Source: Bacteroidota bacterium (GTDB taxonomy: Bacteria > Bacteroidota > Bacteroidia > Flavobacteriales > Flavobacteriaceae). Taken from it: a stretch of 64,000 nt of DNA. A program made the translations under genes and the position numbers. Shown here one piece after another: positions 51,334-60,243 of this stretch; positions within the stretch are counted from its first letter, which is position 1; each line of letters starts with the position of its first letter. A model generated the notes under the pieces. That model worked only from the letters and a program-made list of their open reading frames with translations, made no database searches and was not told the origin of the DNA. Where the stretch lies: contig CANFJB010000001.1 of the NCBI GenBank assembly GCA_947447375.1, positions 62,001-126,000 on the forward strand. Direction: 5' to 3'.

Positions 51334-53619
51334 TTACTTTAATCTATTTCTTTTTTCCTTTTCTTGAGCATCAACAACAGCTACAGCAACCATATTTACC
51401 ATTTCTTCAACACTTGCTCCTAATTGAAAAATATGTACGGGCTTATCCATTCCTAACATAATTGGTCCAATTGAATCTACTTTGTACAATTCTTTTAGCA
51501 ATTTATAGGTGATATTTGCAGATTCTAAATTTGGGAATATTAAGGTATTTACTTTTTTTCCTGCCAACTTAGAAAATGGAAATTTATTTTTTAACATCTC
51601 AGAATTCAAAGCAAAATCAGCTTGTATTTCTCCATCTACTTGAAGTTCAGGATGATTGTCATGTAAGAATTTTACCGCATCTCTAACTTTATTAGTGCTT
51701 GGATTAGAAGAAGAACCAAAATTTGAAAATGATATCATCGCGATTACCGGTTCAATACCGAACATTCTAACTGTTTTAGCAGTCATCAAAGCAATTTTTG
51801 CCAAATCATCAGCTGAAGGATTTGGATTAATCGCAGTATCTGATAAAAACATTGGACCACGATTGGTCATCATCATATTTGTAGTTGCGACTAATGAAAT
51901 ACCAGGTGCTTTATCAATTAATTGTAAAATTGGTTTTATAACTGAGGCATAACTTCTAGAATATCCTGAAACCATAGCGTCAGCATGCCCTTGATTAACC
52001 ATCATTGCAGCAAAATAATTTCGCTCACGCATCCACTTTTGAGAATCTAAAAGAGAAATTCCTCGTCTTTGTCTCGAATTCCAGAAAATATCAGCATATT
52101 CATTTCTCCTTTTATCTTCCTCATTCGTTTTAGGATCATAAATAGGAACTTCAGCAAAAAATCCAATTTCTTCTTTTAATTCTAATATTATTTCTTTGTT
52201 TCCTAATAAAATTGGGAAGGCAATATTATCTTCAAATGCTATTTGAGCTGCTTTTAATACATCTAGATGATCCGCTTCCGCAAATACCACTCTTTTAGGT
52301 TCTGTTTTGGCTCTATTTGCAAGAAGACGAACCATTTTATTATCAGATCCTAATCTGTCCAACAATTCCTCTTCGTATTTCTGCCAATCTAAAATGGGAT
52401 TTAATGCCACTCCCGATTCCATCGCAGCTCTTGCTACCGCTGGCGCTACAGTTGAAATTAATCTAGGGTCAAATGGTTTTGGAATGATATAATCTCGCCC
52501 AAATATTAATTTTGTTTCACCATAAGCAATGTTTACTTGCTCTGGAACCGACTCTTTTGCTAATGCTGCTAATGCTTTAACGGCGGCCATTTTCATAGCT
52601 TCATTTATTTTGGTAGCACGAACATCTAAAGCTCCTCTGAAAATATAAGGGAACCCAAGTACATTATTTACCTGGTTAGGATTGTCCGACCTTCCCGTCG
52701 CCATAATTATATCTTTTCGAGTAGAAATAGCTAAATCATAATCTATTTCTGGAATTGGATTTGCCATTGCAAAAACTATCGGGTCTTTTGCCATTCCTAG
52801 CAACATATCTGGCGATAAAATGTTACCTGCAGAAAGGCCTAAAAATACATCGGCACCTGAAAGAGCTTCTTTCAAATTCGTATTTTTTTGACCGTGAGAA
52901 TATCTTTTTTGTAAGTCAGATAAATCTGTTCTATCGCTAGACAAAACTCCATCTTTATCAAACATGATAATATTTTCGGGTTTCACACCCAATAAAACAT
53001 ATAAATTAGCACAAGCTAAAGCTGCAGAACCTGCCCCAGAAATAACAATTTTTACCTTGTCGATTTTTTTCTTGGCTAATTCTAATGCGTTCAATAATGC
53101 CGCGGATGATATAATTGCCGTTCCGTGTTGATCATCGTGCATCACAGGAATATTCAATTCTTCTACCAATCGTCTTTCAATTTCAAACGATTCTGGCGCT
53201 TTTATATCTTCTAAGTTAATTCCTCCGAAAGTGGGAGCGATATTTTTAACCGTTTCTACAAAGGCGTCAATATCTTTGGTATCCACTTCAATATCAAATA
53301 CATCAATGTCGGCAAATATTTTAAACAATAAAGCTTTACCTTCCATTACCGGTTTTGAGGCTTCAGGACCAATGTCTCCCAATCCTAAAACGGCAGTTCC
53401 GTTGGTAATTACAGCTACTAAATTTCCTTTTGATGTATATTTATAGACGTTATTTACGTCTTTGGCAATTTCCAAACAAGGTTCAGCAACTCCTGGGGAA
53501 TAGGCTAAAGATAGATCTCTTTGAGTAGCATATTTTTTTGTAGGTACCACCTGGATTTTTCCTGGTGTAGGTTTTGCGTGATATAATAGGGCTTCTCTTC
53601 TTTTATTGTAATTCTCCAT
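51334..53619 (-). CDS. maeB: NADP-dependent malic enzyme with C-terminal phosphotransacetylase-like domain
   Basis: Decarboxylates malate to pyruvate, making NADPH; the 761 residues match the long two-domain form. The malic enzyme part (about 1-430) shows LAYSPGVAEPC, NGTAVLGLGDIGP, PVMHDDQHGTAII and the nucleotide-binding VISGAGSAALACANLY. The rear third (about 440-750) is phosphotransacetylase-like (VFAEADHLDVLKAA, ADAMVSGYSRSYA); in the E. coli homologue it acts as an allosteric domain sensing acetyl-CoA. It sits between ruvA and queG and has its own -7 box 21 bp upstream. Confidence 0.96.
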   Translation of the reverse strand: MENYNKRREALLYHAKPTPGKIQVVPTKKYATQRDLSLAYSPGVAEPCLEIAKDVNNVYKYTSKGNLVAVITNGTAVLGLGDIGPEASKPVMEGKALLFKIFADIDVFDIEVDTKDIDAFVETVKNIAPTFGGINLEDIKAPESFEIERRLVEELNIPVMHDDQHGTAIISSAALLNALELAKKKIDKVKIVISGAGSAALACANLYVLLGVKPENIIMFDKDGVLSSDRTDLSDLQKRYSHGQKNTNLKEALSGADVFLGLSAGNILSPDMLLGMAKDPIVFAMANPIPEIDYDLAISTRKDIIMATGRSDNPNQVNNVLGFPYIFRGALDVRATKINEAMKMAAVKALAALAKESVPEQVNIAYGETKLIFGRDYIIPKPFDPRLISTVAPAVARAAMESGVALNPILDWQKYEEELLDRLGSDNKMVRLLANRAKTEPKRVVFAEADHLDVLKAAQIAFEDNIAFPILLGNKEIILELKEEIGFFAEVPIYDPKTNEEDKRRNEYADIFWNSRQRRGISLLDSQKWMRERNYFAAMMVNQGHADAMVSGYSRSYASVIKPILQLIDKAPGISLVATTNMMMTNRGPMFLSDTAINPNPSADDLAKIALMTAKTVRMFGIEPVIAMISFSNFGSSSNPSTNKVRDAVKFLHDNHPELQVDGEIQADFALNSEMLKNKFPFSKLAGKKVNTLIFPNLESANITYKLLKELYKVDSIGPIMLGMDKPVHIFQLGASVEEMVNMVAVAVVDAQEKEKRNRLK

Positions 53620-53640
53620 TTCATTCTTTGTTTTTCAACA

Positions 53641-53648
53641 CAAAGATA
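53641..53648 (-). promoter_or_regulatory. -7 box TATCTTTG (minus strand) for the malic enzyme gene
   Basis: Exact TANNTTTG, 21 bp before the ATG at 53619. There is no -33 TTG at the usual distance. Confidence 0.58.
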
Positions 53649-53745
53649 AAAGTTAGAATTGAATAATAACCTTTTTACGCCGTTTAGTTTTATTAAAATT
53701 CAGTAAAATAATGGTTAAATTGACAATTTATAACTTTGAAAAAGT

Positions 53746-54666
53746 TTACTTAATAAAGTCAATATTGCGTTTTAAACCTTCAAATTTGGTTCTTTTGACC
53801 GCGGAATTTTTGAATACCATTTTAAAAGTTTCCTCTGTAATTTCTTCCCAATCTTTTTTGGTCATTGATAACAGCTCCGGATTTGGATTAAAAAGTGGTT
53901 CGCTATGGGATTTTGAAAATTTGTTCCAAGGGCAAACATCCTGACAAATATCACAGCCGAAAGCCCAATCATCAAATTTTCCTTTCATTTCAGCAGGAAT
54001 ATTTTCTTTGAGTTCGATGGTGAAATAGGAAATGCATTTACTACCATCAACAATATAGGGCGCTACAATTGCTTCGGTAGGGCACGAATCGATGCAAGCG
54101 GTGCAAGTTCCACAATGATCGGTGGTTGCGTGATCGTATTCTAATTCTAAATCAATTATGAGTTCTGCAATAAAATAAAACGAACCGACTTGCTGGGTCA
54201 ATAAATTACTGTTTTTTCCAATCCATCCTAGGCCACTTTTTGCCGCCCAAGCCTTGTCAAGAATAGGTGCAGAATCAACGAATGCTCTTCCGTCAACAGC
54301 TCCAATATTCTCTTGAATTGAAAATAACAATTCATTCAGTTTTTCTTTGATAACCGAATGATAATCTTGTCCATAAGCGTATTTGGAAATTTTATAGCTT
54401 TCTTGATTTTGAAGTTCCGATGGGAAATAATTCAGCAAAAGGGAAACCACACTTTTTGCTCCGTCTACCAATAATGTTGGATTGAGGCGTTTATCAAAAT
54501 TGTTCTCCATGTAGGACATTTGTCCGTGTTGGTTTTTATTCAACCAATTTTCCAATCTTGGTGCTTCTTGTTCTAAAAACCCAGCTTTGGATATCCCACA
54601 AGACAAAAACCCGAGGCGTTTGGCTTCGGATTTGATGTAACTTGTATATTTTGATTTTGGTTCTAT
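53746..54666 (-). CDS. queG: Epoxyqueuosine reductase, start codon unclear
   Basis: Reduces epoxyqueuosine in tRNA to queuosine with cobalamin and two [4Fe-4S] clusters; cytosolic. Motifs are the catalytic-acid region [16 protein letters not shown], the ferredoxin cluster [14 protein letters not shown] and the second cluster [10 protein letters not shown]. The homologous N-terminus ([17 protein letters not shown]) lies in frame upstream of the only canonical start, a TTG at 54606, and before it there is no ATG, GTG or TTG down to a stop at 54673-54675. I give 54666, an ATA codon 7 bp after a near -7 box, as the tentative start; if TTG at 54606 is used, about 20 conserved residues are lost. 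Repeat D lies upstream. Confidence 0.85.
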   Translation of the reverse strand: MEPKSKYTSYIKSEAKRLGFLSCGISKAGFLEQEAPRLENWLNKNQHGQMSYMENNFDKRLNPTLLVDGAKSVVSLLLNYFPSELQNQESYKISKYAYGQDYHSVIKEKLNELLFSIQENIGAVDGRAFVDSAPILDKAWAAKSGLGWIGKNSNLLTQQVGSFYFIAELIIDLELEYDHATTDHCGTCTACIDSCPTEAIVAPYIVDGSKCISYFTIELKENIPAEMKGKFDDWAFGCDICQDVCPWNKFSKSHSEPLFNPNPELLSMTKKDWEEITEETFKMVFKNSAVKRTKFEGLKRNIDFIK

Positions 54667-54705
54667 AGGTCTCTAAAAATAAAATGTTCTTGTGAAATCT
54701 AACCG

Positions 54706-54776
54706 TTTTTAGCCCTGATGGCAGTGGCATCCCTCGCTTTTTAGCGAGGATACAACGGACAGCAGGAAATAGCTCC
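54706..54776 (-). repeat. Structured intergenic repeat D, directly behind ruvB
   Basis: On the plus strand TTTTTAGCCCTGATGGCAG is followed by the hairpin ATCCCTCGC (54729-54737), loop TTTTTA, GCGAGGAT (54744-54751), and then ACAACGGACAGCAGGAAATAG and CTCC (given in parts). The stem carries CTCGC/GCGAG where B and C have CACGC/GCGTG, a compensatory pair change. In the direction of ruvB it begins only a few nt after the stop codon at 54780. Confidence 0.88.
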
Positions 54777-54779
54777 AAA

Positions 54780-55802
54780 CTAAAAGAGTCCTCCTTGAAT
54801 ATTGCCTTTGATTTTACCCAAATGCTTATAGGCTTTTTCGGTAACTTCTCTCCCACGTGGGGTTCGCATGATAAAACCTTCTTGTATCAAAAAGGGTTCA
54901 TAAACTTCTTCTATTGTTTCGCTACTTTCGGATACGGCTGTTGCCAATGTTGATAAACCGACTGGGCCACCTTTGAATTTATCGATGATTGTATTTAATA
55001 TTTTGTTGTCCATTTCGTCCAATCCATGGGCATCAACATTCAATGCTTTTAAAGAATATCTTGCAATTTCAATATCGATACTTCCGTTACCTTTTATTTG
55101 AGCAAAGTCACGAACGCGACGCAAAAGGGAATTGGCAATTCTAGGTGTTCCTCTGCTTCGACCAGCAATTTCTATTGCGGCTTCCATGGTAATTGGCATT
55201 TTTAATATGGACGAACTTCTTTCTACAATTGTGGTTAAAAGTTCGGTGGTGTAATATTGCAAACGGCTTTGAATTCCGAAACGGGCTCTCATCGGTGCGG
55301 TTAATAGACCTGATCTTGTGGTTGCTCCAACTAATGTAAATGGATTTAAATTAATTTGAACCGAACGAGCATTAGGACCCGATTCAATCATAATATCGAT
55401 TTTAAAATCTTCCATTGCAGAATATAAATATTCCTCAACAATTGGACTTAAACGATGAATTTCATCTATAAATAAAACATCTCTTTCATCAAGATTTGTC
55501 AATAATCCTGCTAAATCTCCTGGCTTATCTAAAACCGGTCCTGAAGTAATTTTAATTCCTACGCCCAACTCATTGGCCAAAATATTAGCCAAAGTAGTTT
55601 TTCCTAAACCTGGAGGCCCATGAAAAAGAGTATGATCTAAAGCTTCATTTCTTTGGTTTGCGGCTTCAACAAAAACTTTAAGATTTTCTAGTATTTGATC
55701 TTGACCGGCAAAATCGTCAAAAGAGAGCGGCCTTAATCTTTTTTCAAGATCAAGTTCTTCGGGATTAAAATTTTGGTTGGTAGGATCTAGATTTTCGTTC
55801 AT
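54780..55802 (-). CDS. ruvB: Holliday junction branch-migration helicase RuvB
   Basis: The AAA+ motor of RuvAB. The 340 residues have [12 protein letters not shown], Walker [12 protein letters not shown] (about 62-72), Walker B with FIDEIHRL, sensor 1 [18 protein letters not shown], and the C-terminal winged helix ending [16 protein letters not shown]. ruvA is on the same strand 3.5 kb further. A terminator and an exact -7 box lie immediately upstream; the box ends 4 bp before the ATG, so the mRNA is probably leaderless. Repeat D abuts the stop codon. Confidence 0.97.
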   Translation of the reverse strand: MNENLDPTNQNFNPEELDLEKRLRPLSFDDFAGQDQILENLKVFVEAANQRNEALDHTLFHGPPGLGKTTLANILANELGVGIKITSGPVLDKPGDLAGLLTNLDERDVLFIDEIHRLSPIVEEYLYSAMEDFKIDIMIESGPNARSVQINLNPFTLVGATTRSGLLTAPMRARFGIQSRLQYYTTELLTTIVERSSSILKMPITMEAAIEIAGRSRGTPRIANSLLRRVRDFAQIKGNGSIDIEIARYSLKALNVDAHGLDEMDNKILNTIIDKFKGGPVGLSTLATAVSESSETIEEVYEPFLIQEGFIMRTPRGREVTEKAYKHLGKIKGNIQGGLF

Positions 55803-55806
55803 ATTA

Positions 55807-55814
55807 CAAATATA
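55807..55814 (-). promoter_or_regulatory. -7 box TATATTTG (minus strand) for ruvB, giving a leaderless start
   Basis: Exact TANNTTTG ending 4 bp before the ruvB ATG (55802). TTTG lies 13 bp further upstream, shorter than the consensus spacing. Confidence 0.55.
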
Positions 55815-55833
55815 GGAAAGTTATAAGCAAATA

Positions 55834-55861
55834 AAAATGCCTTTCATAAGAAAGGCATTTT
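55834..55861 (-). terminator. Rho-independent terminator of the ACIII-cox operon
   Basis: The stem AAAATGCCTTTC (55834-55845) and GAAAGGCATTTT (55850-55861) is a perfect 12-bp match with a 4-base loop. On the minus strand it ends with T residues, 18 bp beyond the cox1 stop, and insulates ruvB from the respiratory operon. Confidence 0.9.
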
Positions 55862-55879
55862 ATATTTAATATTTATATT

Positions 55880-57682
55880 TTAATGATGAAGCACTTCTTC
55901 TCCTTCTTTCATCGGAACGTTTTGAGGAACAAAATCATCATCATGACCTGGTTTACTGTAATCGTAAGGCCATCTGTGAACTTCAGGGATTGCTCCTGGC
56001 CAGTTTCCGTGGATGTGTTCGATAGGCGCTGTCCATTCTAATGTATTCGATTTCCATGGGTTTTGCACTGTTTTCTTACCGTAGAAAATACTACTAAAGA
56101 AGTTGTACAAGAACACTAATTGGAATACTCCACCGATTAAAGCGAAAGTTGTAATTAAAACGTTTACGTTTTGTAAATCATCAAATAATGGGAAGTTTGT
56201 GTTAGTGTAGTAACGTCTTGGTAAACCAGCCATTCCTATAAAGTGCATTGGGAAGAAAACTCCGTAAGCACAAATTGCTGTTACCCAAAAGTGAACATAT
56301 CCTAAATTCTTGTTCAACATTCTACCAAACATTTTTGGGAACCAGTGATAGATTCCGGCAAACATTCCATAAAGTGCCGAGATACCCATTACTAAGTGGA
56401 AGTGAGCAACAACAAAATAAGTATCGTGAACATTAATATCTAAAGTGCTATCTCCAAGTATAATTCCTGTTAAACCACCTGTAATAAATGTAGAAACCAA
56501 TCCGATTGAGAATAACATTGCTGGATTTAACTGTAAATTACCTTTCCAAAGAGTTGTAATGTAGTTGAAAGCTTTTACTGCGGATGGAATTGCAATTAAC
56601 AACGTTGTAAAGGTAAACACCGATCCTAAGAATGGATTCATTCCTGAGATAAACATGTGGTGACCCCAAACGATTGTTGATAAAAATGCAATTGCAAGAA
56701 TTGACATAATCATCGCTCTGTAACCGAAGATCGGTTTACGAGAGTTGGTAGCAATTACTTCAGAAGTGATTCCTAAAGCTGGTAATAATACGATGTATAC
56801 TTCAGGGTGACCTAGGAACCAGAATAAGTGTTCGAATAAAACTGGAGAACCACCTTGATTGTGTAAAACTTCACCAGCAATATAGATATCTGACAAGAAG
56901 AAAGAAGTACCAAAACTTCTATCCATGATCAATAATAATGCTGCAGATAATAATACAGGGAAAGATACTATACCAATAATTGCTGTAATAAAGAAAGCCC
57001 AAATTGTAAGTGGCAATCTTGTCATTGACATCCCTTTTGTTCTTAGATTAATAACTGTAACTACATAGTTCAAAGATCCTAATAAAGAAGATGCGATGAA
57101 AATAGCCATAGAAACTAACCATAAAGTCATTCCCATTCCTGATCCAGGAATTGCTTGTGGAAGTGCACTTAAAGGGGGATAAATTGTCCAACCAGCGGAT
57201 GCAGGTCCAGCTTCTACAAATAAAGAGCAAACCATAACCACACTTGAAAGGAAGAACAACCAATAAGATATCATATTTAATGTCCCCGATGCCATATCCC
57301 GTGCACCAATTTGAAGTGGAATTAAGAGGTTACTAAAGGTTCCACTCAGAGCTGCCGTTAATACAAAGAATACCATTATGGTACCATGAATTGTTACCAA
57401 AGCCAAGTAGATATCATTAGTCATTACTCCATTTGGAGCGAATTTTTCTCCTAAAAAGAAGCTAAATACTTTGAATGATTCTTCTGGCCATGCCAATTGC
57501 ATTCTGAAAAGCATAGATAAACCCACACCAATAACTCCCATTACAATACCAGTTAACAAGTATTGTTTAGCAATCATTTTATGATCAATACTAAAGATGT
57601 ACTTAGTTACAAAAGTATCTTTATGGTGGTGTTCGTGTTCGTGATCGTGTTCTAAATCGTGTCCGTGACCTTCTGCTGACAT
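55880..57682 (-). CDS. Cytochrome c oxidase subunit I (aa3 type)
   Basis: The catalytic subunit, with low-spin heme a and the heme a3-CuB site. The 600 residues form 12 helices. Ligands visible are the heme a histidine in TIHGTIMVFF, the CuB histidine cross-linked to tyrosine in WFLGHPEVYIVLLP, the CuB pair in WGHHMFISGM, and the heme histidines in VAHFHLVMG. The D-channel region and the ending FYGKKTVQNPW are as in type A oxidases. Residues 6-20 hold eight histidines (HGHDLEHDHEHEHHH), a possible metal-binding tail. It is the last gene of the ACIII operon, 25 bp behind subunit II. Confidence 0.97.
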   Translation of the reverse strand: MSAEGHGHDLEHDHEHEHHHKDTFVTKYIFSIDHKMIAKQYLLTGIVMGVIGVGLSMLFRMQLAWPEESFKVFSFFLGEKFAPNGVMTNDIYLALVTIHGTIMVFFVLTAALSGTFSNLLIPLQIGARDMASGTLNMISYWLFFLSSVVMVCSLFVEAGPASAGWTIYPPLSALPQAIPGSGMGMTLWLVSMAIFIASSLLGSLNYVVTVINLRTKGMSMTRLPLTIWAFFITAIIGIVSFPVLLSAALLLIMDRSFGTSFFLSDIYIAGEVLHNQGGSPVLFEHLFWFLGHPEVYIVLLPALGITSEVIATNSRKPIFGYRAMIMSILAIAFLSTIVWGHHMFISGMNPFLGSVFTFTTLLIAIPSAVKAFNYITTLWKGNLQLNPAMLFSIGLVSTFITGGLTGIILGDSTLDINVHDTYFVVAHFHLVMGISALYGMFAGIYHWFPKMFGRMLNKNLGYVHFWVTAICAYGVFFPMHFIGMAGLPRRYYTNTNFPLFDDLQNVNVLITTFALIGGVFQLVFLYNFFSSIFYGKKTVQNPWKSNTLEWTAPIEHIHGNWPGAIPEVHRWPYDYSKPGHDDDFVPQNVPMKEGEEVLHH

Positions 57683-57707
57683 ATTCGTTTACTTTAAATT
57701 ATAAATA

Positions 57708-58877
57708 TTATTTCATGGCAACTTTTACCTCTTTTGCAGGGGTAATTACTGCGGTATCTTTTGCTTTAGCTTCTGTTTTAGCTCCTTCTGCAGGGGCTTG
57801 ACTTGCTAATTTTTCTGCTTTTACTTCTTGAGTAACTGTAGTTTGTTTTTTCAACCATTTAGCATAATCTTCAGGAGTATCAACTACAATTTTCATTTGC
57901 ATGTTGTAATGAGAAGCTCCACAAATTTTGTTACAAAGTAATAAGAAATCAAATTCATATGGGTCTAAAGCGGTTTCCCCATTAGCAACTAATTCAGCAC
58001 TTTTTTTAGTACGAATTGCGTTGATATTAGCAACCTTAGCAACCATATAAGGTAATTCTCTATATTCGGCTGTAGTGTAAGTTGGTTCAAAAGCAAACTC
58101 AGTAACCATTCCTGGCACACAGTTCATTTGAGCTCTAAAATAAGGCATATAAGCAGAGTGCAAAACATCTTGAGAACGCATTTTGAAGTGTACTTTTTTT
58201 CCTTTTGGGATGTGTAGCTCTTTGGAAACTACATCATCATTAGAATAAGGATCTTCCACATCAACACCTAAAGTATTTACACCTTCAATGTATCTTACAT
58301 TTGCTTTTCCTAATACATTATCGTGTCCAGCATAACGAGCAGTCCAGTTGAACTGTTGTGCATACAATTCAATTGTTACGGTATCTTCATCGTCTTCAAT
58401 AAACATAATATTTGTCCAAGCATACAATCCGAAAAGGATTAATCCAGCCAATACAATTGCAGGAATAACTGACCAAATTACTTCTAATTTATTATTATCA
58501 GCGAAATACAATGCTTTATTACCTTCTTTACCTCTGTATTTAAAAGCGAAATAATGTAATAATACTTGTGTAATTGCTTGAACTATAAAAATCAATACCC
58601 AAGTAACATTCATTAAATCATCAATTAATGGACCATGAGCAGATGCCGGAGTATGCAATACTAAAGGTCCCCATGTAATCAATCCATATATTGTAAAAAT
58701 ATAGATGAATGCTAAAAAACCAAACATTAAATACCCTTGCGTATTATTATCTTTGTCATCTGCAACTTGAGTCTTATTTCTATATTCACCTACTTGAGAT
58801 AAATCGAAAATCTTGGTCAATTGCCACAATGCAATAGCTAATAAAACTAAAACTATAATTACCAACAAACTTGTCAT
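57708..58877 (-). CDS. Cytochrome c oxidase subunit II (CuA subunit)
   Basis: A 389-residue subunit that takes electrons from the cytochrome of complex III into CuA. Hydrophobic helices lie at about 3-21, 50-70, 92-112 and 133-155, the last two being the canonical pair; the first two are an N-terminal extension. The cupredoxin domain contains the CuA ligands His240, Cys315, Cys319, His323 and Met326 (CNKICGASHYNM). The usual Glu between the cysteines is Lys317. An insertion of about 40 residues precedes the ligand loop, and an Ala/Lys/Thr-rich tail follows it. It is flanked by actF (19 bp) and cox1 (25 bp). Confidence 0.95.
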   Translation of the reverse strand: MTSLLVIIVLVLLAIALWQLTKIFDLSQVGEYRNKTQVADDKDNNTQGYLMFGFLAFIYIFTIYGLITWGPLVLHTPASAHGPLIDDLMNVTWVLIFIVQAITQVLLHYFAFKYRGKEGNKALYFADNNKLEVIWSVIPAIVLAGLILFGLYAWTNIMFIEDDEDTVTIELYAQQFNWTARYAGHDNVLGKANVRYIEGVNTLGVDVEDPYSNDDVVSKELHIPKGKKVHFKMRSQDVLHSAYMPYFRAQMNCVPGMVTEFAFEPTYTTAEYRELPYMVAKVANINAIRTKKSAELVANGETALDPYEFDFLLLCNKICGASHYNMQMKIVVDTPEDYAKWLKKQTTVTQEVKAEKLASQAPAEGAKTEAKAKDTAVITPAKEVKVAMK

Positions 58878-58896
58878 CTGTTTACTTCTTTAAATA

Positions 58897-60216
58897 TTAA
58901 TAATGAAAATGTTTACTTTCTTCGATAAATGGATTTCTCTTAGGCACTAAAGGTGCTTTTGTTAATGCAGTAAATACTACAAAAAGGAACAATCCAAGGA
59001 AGAAAAATACCGAGCTAATTTCTGGAATACCAATGAACCATTGATCACCTACAGATGATGGCATAATCATATTAAAGAAATCTACATAGTGCCCTAATAA
59101 TATAACTGTTCCAGCCATAACTAACACCCATGAAATTCTCTTGAAATCAGTGTTGATTAAAATTAACAATGGGAATAAGAAGTTCATAGCAACAGCTCCA
59201 AAGAATGGAAGATTGTACAACTCAATTCTTGTTACGAAGTAAGTTACTTCTTCTGGAATATTTGAATACCAAATCAACATGAATTGTGAGAACCATAAGT
59301 AAGTCCAAAATACACTGAAACCAAACATAAATTTAGCTAAGTCGTGAATGTGGCTTGTGTTTACATGTTCTAAATATCCTTTAGATTTTAAATATAAAGT
59401 GATTAAACAAATGGTAGTAATTCCACTTACAAAGAAACTTGCAAATACATACCATCCAAATAAGGTACTAGACCAGTGAGGATCGATAGACATAATCCAG
59501 TCCCAAGACATAATAGACTCAGAAACGATAAAGAATACTAAGAACATCGCTGAGATATTGAAGTTCTTTTTGTAGAAACTATTGTCTGATGCTTCGTCTT
59601 GAGCCAAGCAATTTTTTCTTGAGAAGTAACGGTAAGCGTTCCATCCTAGCAAGAAAACAGCTGCTCTTATAATCCAAAAAGGAAAATTCAAATAACCATG
59701 TTTATTTGCAATAATTTTATCTGCAGCTACTACTTCAGGATCTAACCAAATAAATAAATGATTATAATGAAGTCCACATAAAATTAATATTACAAAAAAG
59801 ATGATAGAACCTACTGGTAAATAAGCTGTAATTCCTTGCATTACTCTAAACAATAATGGCGACCATCCTGCTTGTGCCACTTGTTGAATAGCATAAAATG
59901 CTAAAACTCCTAATGAAATAAGCATAAAGAAAATACAAGCTACATATAAAGCTGCCCATGGCTTATTTTGCAATTGGTGCAATACATGCTCTAAATGTTC
60001 TTTATGTTTTTCAGCAGCAACGGCATCGTTTTCTCCAGCAACTGCATGAGCTTCGTGAGCGTTACTTCCTCCTTCGTGATGTGATTCAGCTGAAAGCATT
60101 GTTTCAACTTCTTGAATATCTTTTGGTGCAGTTAAAAAACCATAACCTATTCCAAGTGCTCCTAGAAGTATTAGAATTAGAGAGAATGTTTTTAATTTAC
60201 TTGAAAATGTGTACAT
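58897..60216 (-). CDS. actF: Alternative complex III subunit ActF, quinol:cytochrome c oxidoreductase
   Basis: A 439-residue inner-membrane protein with about ten helices. In ACIII, ActF is a membrane subunit related to the N-terminal half of ActC/NrfD that holds part of the quinol-side path. The N-terminal segment with ESHHEGGSNAHEAHAV is His/Ala-rich and soluble. Family-typical parts are LPVGSIIFFVILILCGLHYNHLFIWLD, given as two halves: LPVGSIIFFVILILCG and LHYNHLFIWLDPE; also SIMSWDWIMSIDPHWSSTLF. It lies 27 bp behind actE and 19 bp before the subunit II gene in one operon. Confidence 0.9.
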   Translation of the reverse strand: MYTFSSKLKTFSLILILLGALGIGYGFLTAPKDIQEVETMLSAESHHEGGSNAHEAHAVAGENDAVAAEKHKEHLEHVLHQLQNKPWAALYVACIFFMLISLGVLAFYAIQQVAQAGWSPLLFRVMQGITAYLPVGSIIFFVILILCGLHYNHLFIWLDPEVVAADKIIANKHGYLNFPFWIIRAAVFLLGWNAYRYFSRKNCLAQDEASDNSFYKKNFNISAMFLVFFIVSESIMSWDWIMSIDPHWSSTLFGWYVFASFFVSGITTICLITLYLKSKGYLEHVNTSHIHDLAKFMFGFSVFWTYLWFSQFMLIWYSNIPEEVTYFVTRIELYNLPFFGAVAMNFLFPLLILINTDFKRISWVLVMAGTVILLGHYVDFFNMIMPSSVGDQWFIGIPEISSVFFFLGLFLFVVFTALTKAPLVPKRNPFIEESKHFHY

Positions 60217-60243
60217 ATCTATAAAGATGATTTTGTTCTACAA

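Noticed and set aside
54536-54856. Open frame of 106 codons across the ruvB-queG gap as a separate small gene
   Set aside because: It runs through ruvB's end, repeat D and the queG start in a different frame; its residues are unlike a protein domain.
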